The translations under genes were made by a program, and so were the position numbers. A stretch of DNA of 33,974 nucleotides, from positions 1 to 33,974 of the forward strand of contig CAZSJY010000017.1 in NCBI GenBank assembly GCA_964607375.1, given 5' to 3'. This DNA is from JACNLC01 sp964607375. GTDB taxonomy: Bacteria > Fidelibacterota > Marinisomatia > SCGC-AAA003-L08 > JACNLC01. The notes under the pieces are model-generated. The model ran no database searches. It saw only the letters and a list, made by a program, of their open reading frames with translations, and had not been told where the DNA came from. Shown here one piece after another: positions 25,351 to 33,875 of this stretch (position 1 is the first letter of the stretch; every line of letters starts with the position of its first letter).

Positions 25351-26093
25351 TGATCCCTTCGGTTAAAATAATAGTTCTGAATTGGAATGGAAAAGATTTA
25401 ACAGTTCAATGTTTGGAGTCGTTATCAAAATTAACCTATCAAAACTCATCAATTTTACTAGTTGATAATTGTTCAGTTGATAATACTGTAGATACTGTAA
25501 GAACACAATTTCCTAAAGTTGGGATATTAGATTTAGATCAAAATTATGGGTATGCTGAAGGCAACAACAGGGGATTTGAATCTCTGAAAGAAAATCCATC
25601 AGATTTCGTTTGTTTTCTGAATAATGATACGATAGTTGCACCTGATTTTATTGATAATTTAGTAGATGCTTCAACTAAATTTGGCAAAAACAACATATAC
25701 GGTCCCAAAATATTTTATGCTGATAAACCGAATTTAATTTGGTTTGCTGGAGGGGTGGTAAAATTTCCATTTAACATTTACCATAAAGGAATACGAAAAA
25801 TTGATTGCGTTGAGTATTCAGAGGAGGTGCTAACCGACTACATCACTGGATGCTGTTTATTCACTTCTTGGGAAACGGTTAATAGACTAAATGGATTTGA
25901 CAAATCATTTGGAATGTACTCTGAAGATGTCGATCTATGTTTACGGGCAAAAAAAGTTGGATTACAGTCATATTTTATACCATCATCAAAAATTTGGCAT
26001 AAAGTATCAGCATCCCTTGGTGGAGCATTTACATTTAGGAAAATATTTAGAAGAATTAAAAGTAATTTGAAATTGTATTTTAAACACAGATAA
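25350..26093 (+). CDS. rhamnosyltransferase-like GT2 glycosyltransferase
   Basis: A 247-residue GT-A fold enzyme resembling WbbL-type rhamnosyltransferases. Motifs are VKIIVLNWNGKDLTVQCLES (5-24), LVDNCSVDNT (37-46), NYGYAEGNNRGF (65-76), FLNNDT (89-94, metal-binding) and EDVDLCLRAKK (192-202), the typical acceptor-side motif. The ATG at 25350 overlaps the last base of the upstream stop and is preferred to an in-frame TTG at 25305, which would add 15 residues inside the GT4 gene. There is no membrane segment, so it is likely cytoplasmic or peripheral. The sugar is unknown. Confidence 0.9.
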   Translation: MIPSVKIIVLNWNGKDLTVQCLESLSKLTYQNSSILLVDNCSVDNTVDTVRTQFPKVGILDLDQNYGYAEGNNRGFESLKENPSDFVCFLNNDTIVAPDFIDNLVDASTKFGKNNIYGPKIFYADKPNLIWFAGGVVKFPFNIYHKGIRKIDCVEYSEEVLTDYITGCCLFTSWETVNRLNGFDKSFGMYSEDVDLCLRAKKVGLQSYFIPSSKIWHKVSASLGGAFTFRKIFRRIKSNLKLYFKHR

Positions 26094-26110
26094 TAGAAGT
26101 TTATGTAAAT

Positions 26111-26833
26111 ATGAAAGAGTACGAAGAGAAATATTGGGCTTCAAGATCAAAACAATACAATAGTACAAATTGGGTAAAAAACACATCCTTTATGGATGCA
26201 TTTTTGTCGTTGTTACCACAATACAATTTCCAAAATATACTGGAAATAGGAATTGGAACAGGTGTAGTAGCATTGGAAATGATCAATAGAGTTCAAAAAA
26301 TTACAGGAATTGATATCTCAGAAGAAATGATGTCATCAATTCAGCATCCTAGAATTGAAACACATGTTGGGGATGCTCATTGTTTGAAATTTTCCGATAA
26401 TTATTTTGATTTGATTTATATGCGGAATGTGCTTCATTATTTGGATAATCCACAACGAGTGGTTTCCCAAATTGAAAGATGCTTGGATAACTATGGGTAT
26501 TTTCTCTTTTCACAAGTTATCCCTTTTTCAGATGAGATATCTAAGGAGTACGATTGGCTAATAAATAGAAACATACACTATCCTAAAACAAGTGAGATAA
26601 TCGAATTATTTTCTAATTTTACAATTGTAAATCAAACAGATTTTGTGTTAGAATCGCAAAGTGTGATGAATTGGTTAAACAATACTTGCACAGAAGAAAC
26701 TGAGAAAGAGGAGATAGTTAAAAGGCATCAACAAACTTCAAATGAGTACAGAACATTGGTGAATTATTCTGAAGTAAATAATGATATTTTTGTTAATATT
26801 AAACATCTGATGATACTTGCACAAAAATTATAA
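26111..26833 (+). CDS. class I SAM-dependent methyltransferase
   Basis: A 240-residue Rossmann-fold methyltransferase with motif I ILEIGIGTGVVA (43-54), GIDISEEMM (about 72-80) as the acidic loop that binds the SAM ribose, and the DLIYMRNVLHYL segment (about 100-111) as motif IV. The C-terminal third is helical and less conserved. It is placed 17 bases after the GT2 gene and one base before the CDP-alcohol phosphatidyltransferase gene, so it probably modifies a sugar or lipid product of this cluster. The substrate is not identifiable. Confidence 0.9.
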   Translation: MKEYEEKYWASRSKQYNSTNWVKNTSFMDAFLSLLPQYNFQNILEIGIGTGVVALEMINRVQKITGIDISEEMMSSIQHPRIETHVGDAHCLKFSDNYFDLIYMRNVLHYLDNPQRVVSQIERCLDNYGYFLFSQVIPFSDEISKEYDWLINRNIHYPKTSEIIELFSNFTIVNQTDFVLESQSVMNWLNNTCTEETEKEEIVKRHQQTSNEYRTLVNYSEVNNDIFVNIKHLMILAQKL

Positions 26834-26834
26834 T

Positions 26835-27506
26835 ATGTCAAAATTCATAAATATTATCAGATCAAATTACAGAAGTTCAATTTCAAAAAGTAATGTGATT
26901 GACTTTTGGACTGTTCAAATATGCCGTAGAATTGCCTCTGTAATAGTTGCTTTGATTACTAAAACTTCAATTACTCCAAACTCAATATCTTGGATTTCAT
27001 TTATCTTAAATTTGAGTGCAGGATTTTATCTACTTAAAGGTGAATATTTGATATCCTGTTCAATATATTGGTTTTCGTTTGTGCTCGATTGTGTAGATGG
27101 TCAACTAGCTTTACAGAAGGGAATCATATCAGAATACGGGAAATATTTAGATCTACTGTTGGATGCATTAAAGGATATCATAACTTTTGCACTTTTATTT
27201 GTTCTCTTGTTTGATACTTCATTTATGTGGTTTGCATTTATCAGTATGATAGTAGTTTCAATATCTTTAGTTTTCGATTGGATTATTAAAACTCAACAAA
27301 AGCAAATAAAACCGAAAAAATCTAACACGAACAAATCGGTAAAACTGAAGTTTGGTATTATATTTTGGAGTTATCCAATTAGGAATTTTGTAATTGTAGT
27401 ATCTTTGTTTTTTACAAATCCTGGCTGGATAAGTATTTATGGTGCGGTCATTGGTGGATATTTGACAATTCAAAATGGATACAAGATTTTAAACAAAGTT
27501 AAGTAG
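26835..27506 (+). CDS. CDP-alcohol phosphatidyltransferase family protein with altered motif (Arg to Leu)
   Basis: An integral membrane protein of 223 residues with the CDP-AP signature over residues 85-110: Asp85-x2-Asp88-Gly89, Ala92, Gly102, Asp106 and Asp110 are present, in DCVDGQLAL...YGKYLDLLLD. The Arg that normally follows the Ala (DGxxAR) is Leu93 here. That Arg is close to invariant in active enzymes. Family members swap CMP of a CDP-linked lipid or alcohol for another alcohol, giving phospholipids or phosphodiester-linked compounds. The ATG at 26835 is chosen over an in-frame TTG at 26817. It is followed 6 bases later by a second member of the same family. Activity and substrate are uncertain. 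Confidence 0.85.
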   Translation: MSKFINIIRSNYRSSISKSNVIDFWTVQICRRIASVIVALITKTSITPNSISWISFILNLSAGFYLLKGEYLISCSIYWFSFVLDCVDGQLALQKGIISEYGKYLDLLLDALKDIITFALLFVLLFDTSFMWFAFISMIVVSISLVFDWIIKTQQKQIKPKKSNTNKSVKLKFGIIFWSYPIRNFVIVVSLFFTNPGWISIYGAVIGGYLTIQNGYKILNKVK

Positions 27507-27512
27507 AATATT

Positions 27513-28358
27513 ATGAAACCAACTTTAGCAAATCTCAAAAAAGTAACTAGAAAATCTCATGAACCTGAACCTTATGCACGATATTTCATTAGACCAATAT
27601 CAATTTTGTTCACTTGGATTTTTGTTAGGACACCAATTTCAGCTAATCAAGTTACAATTGTACAAGAAATACTAGGTATTACGGGTGCAATATCACTTGG
27701 ATTTGGTGATTACAATCTCTCTTTATTAGGAGTATTTCTATTGCAACTTGGTTATGTTTTAGATTGTAGTGATGGAGAAGTAGCTCGATGGAAAAATCAA
27801 CAATCTGTTAAAGGTGTTTTCTTAGATTTAGTTGGGCATGTTCTAGTAATTCCTGCTTATTTATACGCATTTGCTTTTGGTATTTGGATGCGAACCGGAC
27901 AAATTGAAGTATTGATTATTGGTTTTATTACTGCTTTATTAACTTTAAGATTAGAACGCAACACAATGCTATCCATAGTAGATTCAATGATTATGGAAAC
28001 TGATAATCCACAGTACAATTTCACTTTTCTTGCAAAAGAAATTGATAACTCTAAAAGTTACATCGATATGGGAAGTGCTGGGGCAATAGGTCGCAGATCA
28101 TTTATTCAGTCTATTTTTAGATATCCTGCTTCTATGAATGTGATTTCAATAGTGCTTTTTATTGAGTATATTTTATTCAAGAATCATATTGAATTTGAGT
28201 ACACTCTATCTTATTTAGTACTGATGATATACGGATTTATTCTTACAATTGGGCGTTTATGGGGTATCAAAAAAGTATTTTCTAAAGATTTAACTAAAAA
28301 GAGATTTATACAAATACTTAAAAATGCAATGATGATTAACAAAAATACATCAAAATAG
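27513..28358 (+). CDS. CDP-alcohol phosphatidyltransferase family protein with altered motif (Asp to His)
   Basis: A 281-residue integral membrane homologue of the CDP-alcohol phosphatidyltransferases. The motif at 84-109 keeps Asp84-x2-Asp87-Gly88, Ala91-Arg92, Gly101 and Asp105, in DCSDGEVARWK and GVFLDLVGH. The last catalytic Asp, proposed general base in studied members, is His109. Proline-rich PEPYARYFIRPIS in the N-terminal part and a larger C-terminal half (about 150-281) with an extra soluble loop set it apart from PgsA- or PssA-type enzymes. It lies between another family member and a flippase, within glycan genes, so a role in adding a phosphodiester-linked group to a glycan or lipid is plausible but unproven. 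Confidence 0.87.
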   Translation: MKPTLANLKKVTRKSHEPEPYARYFIRPISILFTWIFVRTPISANQVTIVQEILGITGAISLGFGDYNLSLLGVFLLQLGYVLDCSDGEVARWKNQQSVKGVFLDLVGHVLVIPAYLYAFAFGIWMRTGQIEVLIIGFITALLTLRLERNTMLSIVDSMIMETDNPQYNFTFLAKEIDNSKSYIDMGSAGAIGRRSFIQSIFRYPASMNVISIVLFIEYILFKNHIEFEYTLSYLVLMIYGFILTIGRLWGIKKVFSKDLTKKRFIQILKNAMMINKNTSK

Positions 28359-28362
28359 TATT

Positions 28363-29871
28363 TTGCCGAACTTCTCTCCAGCAAAAAAAATAGCCAAAGA
28401 ATCATCTATTTCATTTATCGGGATGGGTTTTGGACAATTTATCCGTTACATTTTTACAGCCTTATTGGCTAGATGGGTTGGAGCTGAGTACTTAGGGGTA
28501 TATTCAATTGCAAACGCAGTAACAAGAATCTCAGAAGTTTTTGGTAAAATGGGACTTGATACGGGAGTCCTTAGGTTTGTCAGCAAAAACGCCAATGAAA
28601 TAGAATTACAAAAGAAATATATTCAATCCGGAATTAAAATGGGATTGATTTTTGGAGTTCTGTTTATGGGGATCCAAATTGCTGTTTCAAGTTGGTTAGT
28701 AATTCATGTATTTCAAGGCTCTTCACTTCTTAAAATTGTATTGATTACAAACGCAATAACTTTACCATTTGGGGTTTTAACTTTGATTATGAGTTCTGCG
28801 ACACAGGGTTTTAAACTTCTGAAATACAGAATATTTGTAACTGATATGCTCAATCCTGTTATCTTGCTGATTGTAATGTTAGGTTCCTTTATTTGTCTAT
28901 CGAAAGAAATGACAATTATTCTACCAGCTATTGTATCAGCAATTGTTGGTTTTGTAGTCATATTTGTTTTTCTTAACAAGATGGTTGGAGTTAATGTAAC
29001 TAATTGCATGTCCTCATCATTTTCTGGTGATTTAATTACTTTTTCAATCCCTTTAATGTTTGTGGCAATTATCGGGGCTATTATGCACTGGACCGACATT
29101 ATGATGCTTGGGTATTTTACAGATACAGAAACAGTTGGTTTGTATCATCCAGCTGCAAGAACAGCGGGTTTGATGAGGACAATATTGTTAGCAGTGCTTG
29201 GTATATTTTCCCCAATGATGTCTCAATATCATTCTCAAAAGAATTTCACTAAAATGAACAGTATCTACAAATTGTCAACAAGATGGATTATTTCTTTAGC
29301 AATCCCATTTGTAATATTGTTCGTTTTATTTTCAAAGAAAGTTATGCTATTGTTTGGTCCTGAGTATCTTGATTCTTCTTTTGTTTTGATTTTACTAACA
29401 ATTGGAGCTTTCGTTCAATCGATATTCGGTACTGCTGGTTCATCTTTGACGATGACAGGGTACTCAAAAGTAAATCTCATTAATGCATTAATAGTTTCTA
29501 TAGTCAATATCGTTCTTAATATAATTTTGATTCCACAATTTGGGATTAATGGCGCTGCAATTGCAACTCTAATCTCGTTATCAATATTGGGATTATTGAG
29601 GTGGACTCAAAACATCATTTTGAACAAGATACAGTCCTTTAGCCTTAAAAGCTTAAAGTCTATTTTTGCAGGATTGTTTACCTTTATCTTGTTAATGATA
29701 ATTAAACCTTACATCATGCAATATCATACCATAATCACTTTACTTCTTGCTGTATTGGTTACATTTGCTGTTTATTTATTTTGGTTATGGATGTTCAAGT
29801 TTGATGATGATGACAAAGAAGTTATTTATGCGATGAAAGTAATTGGTCAATCACTAAGAAAAAGGGCATAA
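28363..29871 (+). CDS. Wzx-type polysaccharide flippase (MOP superfamily)
   Basis: A 502-residue membrane protein with about 12-14 hydrophobic segments and the typical N-terminal pattern of Wzx/RfbX-like proteins (SSISFIGMGFGQFIRYIFTALLARW region, residues about 14-38). Such proteins flip undecaprenyl-linked oligosaccharides across the inner membrane. The start is TTG at 28363, five bases after the previous stop; no ATG exists nearby apart from Met21, inside the first membrane segment, so TTG is favoured. It sits in the middle of the glycosyltransferase cluster and before a YfhO-type protein. Polymerase or ligase genes of a full Wzy pathway are not recognised here. Confidence 0.88.
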   Translation: MPNFSPAKKIAKESSISFIGMGFGQFIRYIFTALLARWVGAEYLGVYSIANAVTRISEVFGKMGLDTGVLRFVSKNANEIELQKKYIQSGIKMGLIFGVLFMGIQIAVSSWLVIHVFQGSSLLKIVLITNAITLPFGVLTLIMSSATQGFKLLKYRIFVTDMLNPVILLIVMLGSFICLSKEMTIILPAIVSAIVGFVVIFVFLNKMVGVNVTNCMSSSFSGDLITFSIPLMFVAIIGAIMHWTDIMMLGYFTDTETVGLYHPAARTAGLMRTILLAVLGIFSPMMSQYHSQKNFTKMNSIYKLSTRWIISLAIPFVILFVLFSKKVMLLFGPEYLDSSFVLILLTIGAFVQSIFGTAGSSLTMTGYSKVNLINALIVSIVNIVLNIILIPQFGINGAAIATLISLSILGLLRWTQNIILNKIQSFSLKSLKSIFAGLFTFILLMIIKPYIMQYHTIITLLLAVLVTFAVYLFWLWMFKFDDDDKEVIYAMKVIGQSLRKRA

Positions 29872-29872
29872 A

Positions 29873-32221
29873 ATGAAAATGCTAACTTCTAATACGAAAA
29901 CTTACCTAACAGTTTTAGTGATTTTTGCAGCGATATCCAGTTTCTTGTTTCAGAAATTATTGTTGGGTGATAATACATTTGTCGGACCAGATTCAATGTC
30001 CCCAACTGCAATAAAAACAGGAATTGAACTTGCAATTGAGAAAAACGGCGAATATCCATTATGGTTACCTTGGGTATTTAGTGGATTACCATCAGTTCAT
30101 TCATTTCAAAATATTTCGCATTTTTATATACCAAATTCAGCGATAAACTTTTTTAGAATGCTCGGGATGCCTGCATTTTGGAATTATATCTTCCATTTTG
30201 TTTTTGCAGGGATGGGATGTTTTCTTCTACTCCGCAGGTTAAAAACTGACATATTTAGTGCTACACTTGGGGGTGTTGCATTTATGTTGACTCCATACTT
30301 GACTACAATGGTCGTTCACGGACACGGAAGTCAAATGATGACTTCTGCATACATCCCTTGGGTAATTTGGGCGGTTTGGAGAATTAATGAAGAGCAAAAC
30401 TTCAGAAACATTGGTCTGCTTGCATTATTTTCAGGGTTACAACTTCAACGAGCACATGTTCAGATTGCTTACTACACTTGGTTAATGGTAGGTTTGTATT
30501 TGTTGATTGAAATTATCCAATGGATTAGAACAAAAGAAGTTAAAAAGATAAAATCTATTGGATACATTCTTGTTGGTTTGGTAATAGGAATTGGAATAGC
30601 ATTATCCATTTATCTTCCTGCGATATCATACACTCCTTATTCAATTAGGGGAGCAATATCTTCCGGAGGTGGTACAGGATTAGAGTATGCTACTCAATGG
30701 TCATTTAGTTTTGGAGAGATGATGACTTTTATTATCCCTTCATTCTATGGTTTTGGCGGGGCTACATATTGGGGGAATATGCCATTTACAGATTATCCTA
30801 ATTATATGGGGATTCTCATATTGATATTGGCTATAATTGGCGCTGTTAAATGCAAAGGAACAGTTCGCATCTTATTGATATTTACAGCGATACTTTCCTT
30901 GTTACTATCCTTCGGAAAGCATTTCTTCCTCTATTCACTACTTTATGAATATCTCCCATTTTTCAAAAAATTTCGTGTACCTGCAATGTTGCTGATTTTG
31001 GTCCAATTTTCAGTCGCGATATTGGCGGGTTTGGGATTGAACTATCTTCGAGAGAATATTGATAAGTTTAAAAAACTAACCTTTTATATTTTTGGTGGTT
31101 TAGGTGGTCTATCCATAGTTTTACTATTATTTGGTTCAAAACTCATAAAGTTGATTGACATTCCTGGAAGTCAATCCAAAGTGATAAGTAACTTGAGAAC
31201 TGAATTGATTTCACAAGATACATTTACAATAATAATTTTACTTCTTGTTGGGTTTCTTCTCCTTTGGATTGCAGGGAAAAATTGGATTTCTAAAAATGTA
31301 GTATTTGGTGGGATCATCATTCTTTCAATTATTGATTTGGGTATTGTTGATTCTAAAATTATTCAACCATCAAAAGATTCTTACAGATCAATTACATTAA
31401 ATAAATCTAGTCAGATCAAAAAGTATTTGCGTGAAGATGAAATCATTAAGTTTCTAAAGAAGGATACAAGTGATTATAGAATTTTCCCCATTGGAGAATT
31501 AGCGAATGAAAACAGATGGTCGGCTTTTAACATTGAAAGTATTATGGGATATCATCCAGCAAAACTCAATAATTACAATCAATTGATGTCTGAGGTTGGA
31601 TTTAATTCCATTGGTATTCTTCAAATGCTAAATGTAAAATATCTTGTTTCTGTAGTTCCAATAAATCATCCTGCATTTACAAAAGTTTTTGAAGGTAAAT
31701 TGTATCATAATGCTAAATATAGAAATGCAATGGTTTATCAAATGAATATAGCTTCTCGAAGGGTGTTCTTTGCTGAAAATATAAGGAGCATTCCAAATTC
31801 TACTGAACAATTCGAGTTGCTAAAACATCCTGAGTTTAATCCAATACAACATTCATTTGTTTCTGATGAAACTGATGAAATATCTTTTATGATGAATAAT
31901 TCAACCTTAGAAATAGTTTCAAAAACTCCTGACCATATTGTTGTAAATACTCATTCAGAAAAAGAGCAATTTTTGATATTCAGTGAAATCTTTTATCCTG
32001 AGGGTTGGGAGGTTAAAGTTAATGGAGAAAGTGCAAAGATTTACGAGGTAAATTCTGTTCTACGAGGAGTTTTTATTGCTCCCGGAAACAACGAAATTAA
32101 AATGGACTTTGTACCAACAGATATTCTGATTGGTAAACTTATTTCTTATATATCCTTTTTATTAACATTAGGATTGATATTTTTACCAAATATTAGGAGT
32201 TTGAAAAATGATAGGAAGTAA
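29873..32221 (+). CDS. YfhO-family membrane protein (probable GT-C glycosyltransferase)
   Basis: A 782-residue protein with about a dozen membrane segments. The first extracytoplasmic loop has the GT-C-like acidic start (GDNTFVGPDSMSPTAIKTG, residues 33-51, with Asp43 as candidate) and PLWLPWVFSGLPS. The C-terminal quarter (about 510-745) is a soluble domain ending with the YfhO pattern FYPEGWEVKVNGE and FIAPGNNEIKMDFVP before the last membrane helix. Firmicute YfhO uses undecaprenyl-phosphate sugars made by CsbB-like enzymes to decorate surface polymers, and a CsbB-like GT2 lies in this cluster. It begins one base after the flippase stop and overlaps the kinase gene. Confidence 0.87.
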   Translation: MKMLTSNTKTYLTVLVIFAAISSFLFQKLLLGDNTFVGPDSMSPTAIKTGIELAIEKNGEYPLWLPWVFSGLPSVHSFQNISHFYIPNSAINFFRMLGMPAFWNYIFHFVFAGMGCFLLLRRLKTDIFSATLGGVAFMLTPYLTTMVVHGHGSQMMTSAYIPWVIWAVWRINEEQNFRNIGLLALFSGLQLQRAHVQIAYYTWLMVGLYLLIEIIQWIRTKEVKKIKSIGYILVGLVIGIGIALSIYLPAISYTPYSIRGAISSGGGTGLEYATQWSFSFGEMMTFIIPSFYGFGGATYWGNMPFTDYPNYMGILILILAIIGAVKCKGTVRILLIFTAILSLLLSFGKHFFLYSLLYEYLPFFKKFRVPAMLLILVQFSVAILAGLGLNYLRENIDKFKKLTFYIFGGLGGLSIVLLLFGSKLIKLIDIPGSQSKVISNLRTELISQDTFTIIILLLVGFLLLWIAGKNWISKNVVFGGIIILSIIDLGIVDSKIIQPSKDSYRSITLNKSSQIKKYLREDEIIKFLKKDTSDYRIFPIGELANENRWSAFNIESIMGYHPAKLNNYNQLMSEVGFNSIGILQMLNVKYLVSVVPINHPAFTKVFEGKLYHNAKYRNAMVYQMNIASRRVFFAENIRSIPNSTEQFELLKHPEFNPIQHSFVSDETDEISFMMNNSTLEIVSKTPDHIVVNTHSEKEQFLIFSEIFYPEGWEVKVNGESAKIYEVNSVLRGVFIAPGNNEIKMDFVPTDILIGKLISYISFLLTLGLIFLPNIRSLKNDRK

Positions 32222-33356
32222 TTCTTTTAAAATAAAATTAAGCATTTTTCTTGTAGGAATTTGTATCATATTGGGAGTTTTTTGGCTCAATCAAAAATTG
32301 ATTGATGAGCTCCGTAGCGACTCACAGAAGCAAGCGGAATATTTTGCTAAAATATATGTGGAAGCTATAAATAAACCGGACGCTAAAGATATTAAATATG
32401 TAATGGAATTTTTGTTACCATCAATGAATTTTCCAATAATTGTTACTACAGCAAATGAAATATCTGCTTGGAAGAATCTCAACATTGACTTAGATGAGAA
32501 TTCACCTAATTTCAAATTCACTATTAAACAAATTATTGAAAGAATGGATAGAGAATTTACTCCATTATCAATTATGTGGAACAATCAAGAAATTGGAAAA
32601 ATCCACTTTGGAGATACGGCAATGGTAGGCAAGCTGGAGTGGATGCCTTACTTGGAAATTGGATTTGCAATAGTATTTTTGATGCTAACATTATTAGGAT
32701 TTCAAGTACTTCGAAGAAGTGAAAAGAATTATATTTGGGTAGGAATGGCAAGAGAAACAGCTCATCAACTTGGAACTCCGGTATCATCTCTAATGGGTTG
32801 GTTAAAATTACTCGAAGATGATGAAATTGACAAAGAAATGATTCTAAAATCTATGGATCAAGATGTGAGTAGATTGAGTAAGATTTCAGATAGGTTTCAT
32901 AAAATTGGTTCATCACCAAAACTTACCAAATTCAATCTTAAGGAAATGACCACTGATGTTGTCGAATATATGAAAACTCGACTATCATCAATGTCCAAAA
33001 CAGAAATAATAGTTACCGGAGATGAACCCACGATTTTTGGGGAAAAAGTATTGTTGTCTTGGGCATTAGAGAATATGGTAAAAAATTCGATTGATGCTTG
33101 TGATTCAGATAGAGGTAAAATTGAAGTAAATATAACATCATTTGAAAACAGGACAATGTTAGATGTAATCGATAATGGAAAAGGGATTGAACTGAAAAAT
33201 CGTAACAATATTTTCAAACCGGGATACAGCACAAAAAAAAGGGGGTGGGGTTTAGGATTGAGCCTCACTCGAAGAATTATCGAGGATATTCACAAAGGAA
33301 AAATAAGAGTTATTCGGTCTAAACCTGCAGAAACTGTTATCAGAATCGAGCTGTAA
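32208..33356 (+). CDS. membrane sensor histidine kinase
   Basis: A 382-residue kinase with TM1 at about 9-27, a periplasmic sensor of about 120 residues (28-147), TM2 at about 148-168, then a phospho-acceptor helix with His186 (ARETAHQLGTPVSSLMGW) and an HATPase_c domain (about 265-380) with N-box ALENMVKNSIDA, G1 VIDNGKGIE and G2 KKRGWGLGLSLTRRI. The H-box is of the ETAHQLGTP type that I associate with Bacteroidota kinases, including the PorY group. No receiver or DNA-binding gene adjoins it, so its partner is encoded elsewhere; the PorX-like regulator at 8630 is a candidate. Its start overlaps the YfhO-type gene by 14 bases. Confidence 0.93.
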   Translation: MIGSNSFKIKLSIFLVGICIILGVFWLNQKLIDELRSDSQKQAEYFAKIYVEAINKPDAKDIKYVMEFLLPSMNFPIIVTTANEISAWKNLNIDLDENSPNFKFTIKQIIERMDREFTPLSIMWNNQEIGKIHFGDTAMVGKLEWMPYLEIGFAIVFLMLTLLGFQVLRRSEKNYIWVGMARETAHQLGTPVSSLMGWLKLLEDDEIDKEMILKSMDQDVSRLSKISDRFHKIGSSPKLTKFNLKEMTTDVVEYMKTRLSSMSKTEIIVTGDEPTIFGEKVLLSWALENMVKNSIDACDSDRGKIEVNITSFENRTMLDVIDNGKGIELKNRNNIFKPGYSTKKRGWGLGLSLTRRIIEDIHKGKIRVIRSKPAETVIRIEL

Positions 33357-33503
33357 CAATGATTCTATGGAAATCTACCTAAAATTAACTACTTCTTACA
33401 AAAATATATTTGTACATAGTGCTTTGAGAGACCATAAAATGTTTAATAGAGATAGAATATTCTAGTAATCCACAACTAGAGATGTGAATACAGTAATATC
33501 ACG
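33357..33503 (+). other. intergenic region before the YchF-TGS gene
   Basis: About 150 bases with no gene. It holds a small palindrome, TACAAA (33397-33402) and TTTGTA (33409-33414), that could be an operator. No clear remnant of an upstream YchF GTPase domain is visible here or on the other strand. Confidence 0.4.
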
Positions 33504-33875
33504 ATGAACCGATTCAAAAGTATCTTAAAGGTGATTGAATTTAAGAGAGTTCATTTAATCCTTATACTAATGACTTTAAGTTGCCACCAGAGTGTTACTA
33601 ATCTTGATAGAGTAGTAGCTGAACTAGAGAAAGAGAATAGTGCTCTAGCGAAATTCAGGTGGACGGTTAACAAAGGATCTACAGCGCCACAAGCTGCCGG
33701 TAAAATACACACCGATTTTGAACGAGGTTTTATAAAAGCAGATGTGTATCAATTTGAAGATATATTGGAACACAAATCTGAACATTCTCTCCGTGAACAC
33801 GGACTCATCCGTCAAGAAGGAAAAAACTACATTGTTAAAGATGGAGATGTGATTTTCTTTAAATTTAATGTGTGA
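33504..33875 (+). CDS. orphan YchF/OLA1-type C-terminal TGS-domain protein with unrelated N-terminus
   Basis: A 123-residue protein whose residues about 52-123 match the C-terminal TGS domain of the YchF (OLA1) GTPase: RWTVNKGSTAPQAAG, IHTDFERGFIKADV, YIVKDGDVIFFKFNV at the very end. A full YchF is about 360 residues and carries a G domain with a coiled-coil insertion; none of that is here. The first 27 residues are basic then hydrophobic (VHLILILMTLSCHQ), like a weak lipoprotein signal, followed by a short helix (NLDRVVAELEKENSAL). A cytosolic start at Met23 (33570) is possible. No Shine-Dalgarno is seen for either. It may be a functional stand-alone TGS protein or a decayed duplicate; the intact frame and conserved end favour selection. 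Confidence 0.75.
   Translation: MNRFKSILKVIEFKRVHLILILMTLSCHQSVTNLDRVVAELEKENSALAKFRWTVNKGSTAPQAAGKIHTDFERGFIKADVYQFEDILEHKSEHSLREHGLIRQEGKNYIVKDGDVIFFKFNV

Noticed and set aside
28713..29099. 128-codon open frame on the minus strand.
   Set aside because: It is antisense to the flippase gene, whose frame has clear membrane-protein character; low-complexity shadow.
32897..33268. 123-codon open frame on the minus strand.
   Set aside because: Antisense to the histidine kinase catalytic domain, whose motifs are intact.
33504..33875. Reading the gene as a frameshifted full-length ychF.
   Set aside because: The 147 bases upstream and the preceding kinase gene show no G1-G4 GTPase motifs in any frame, so there is no nearby remainder to join.
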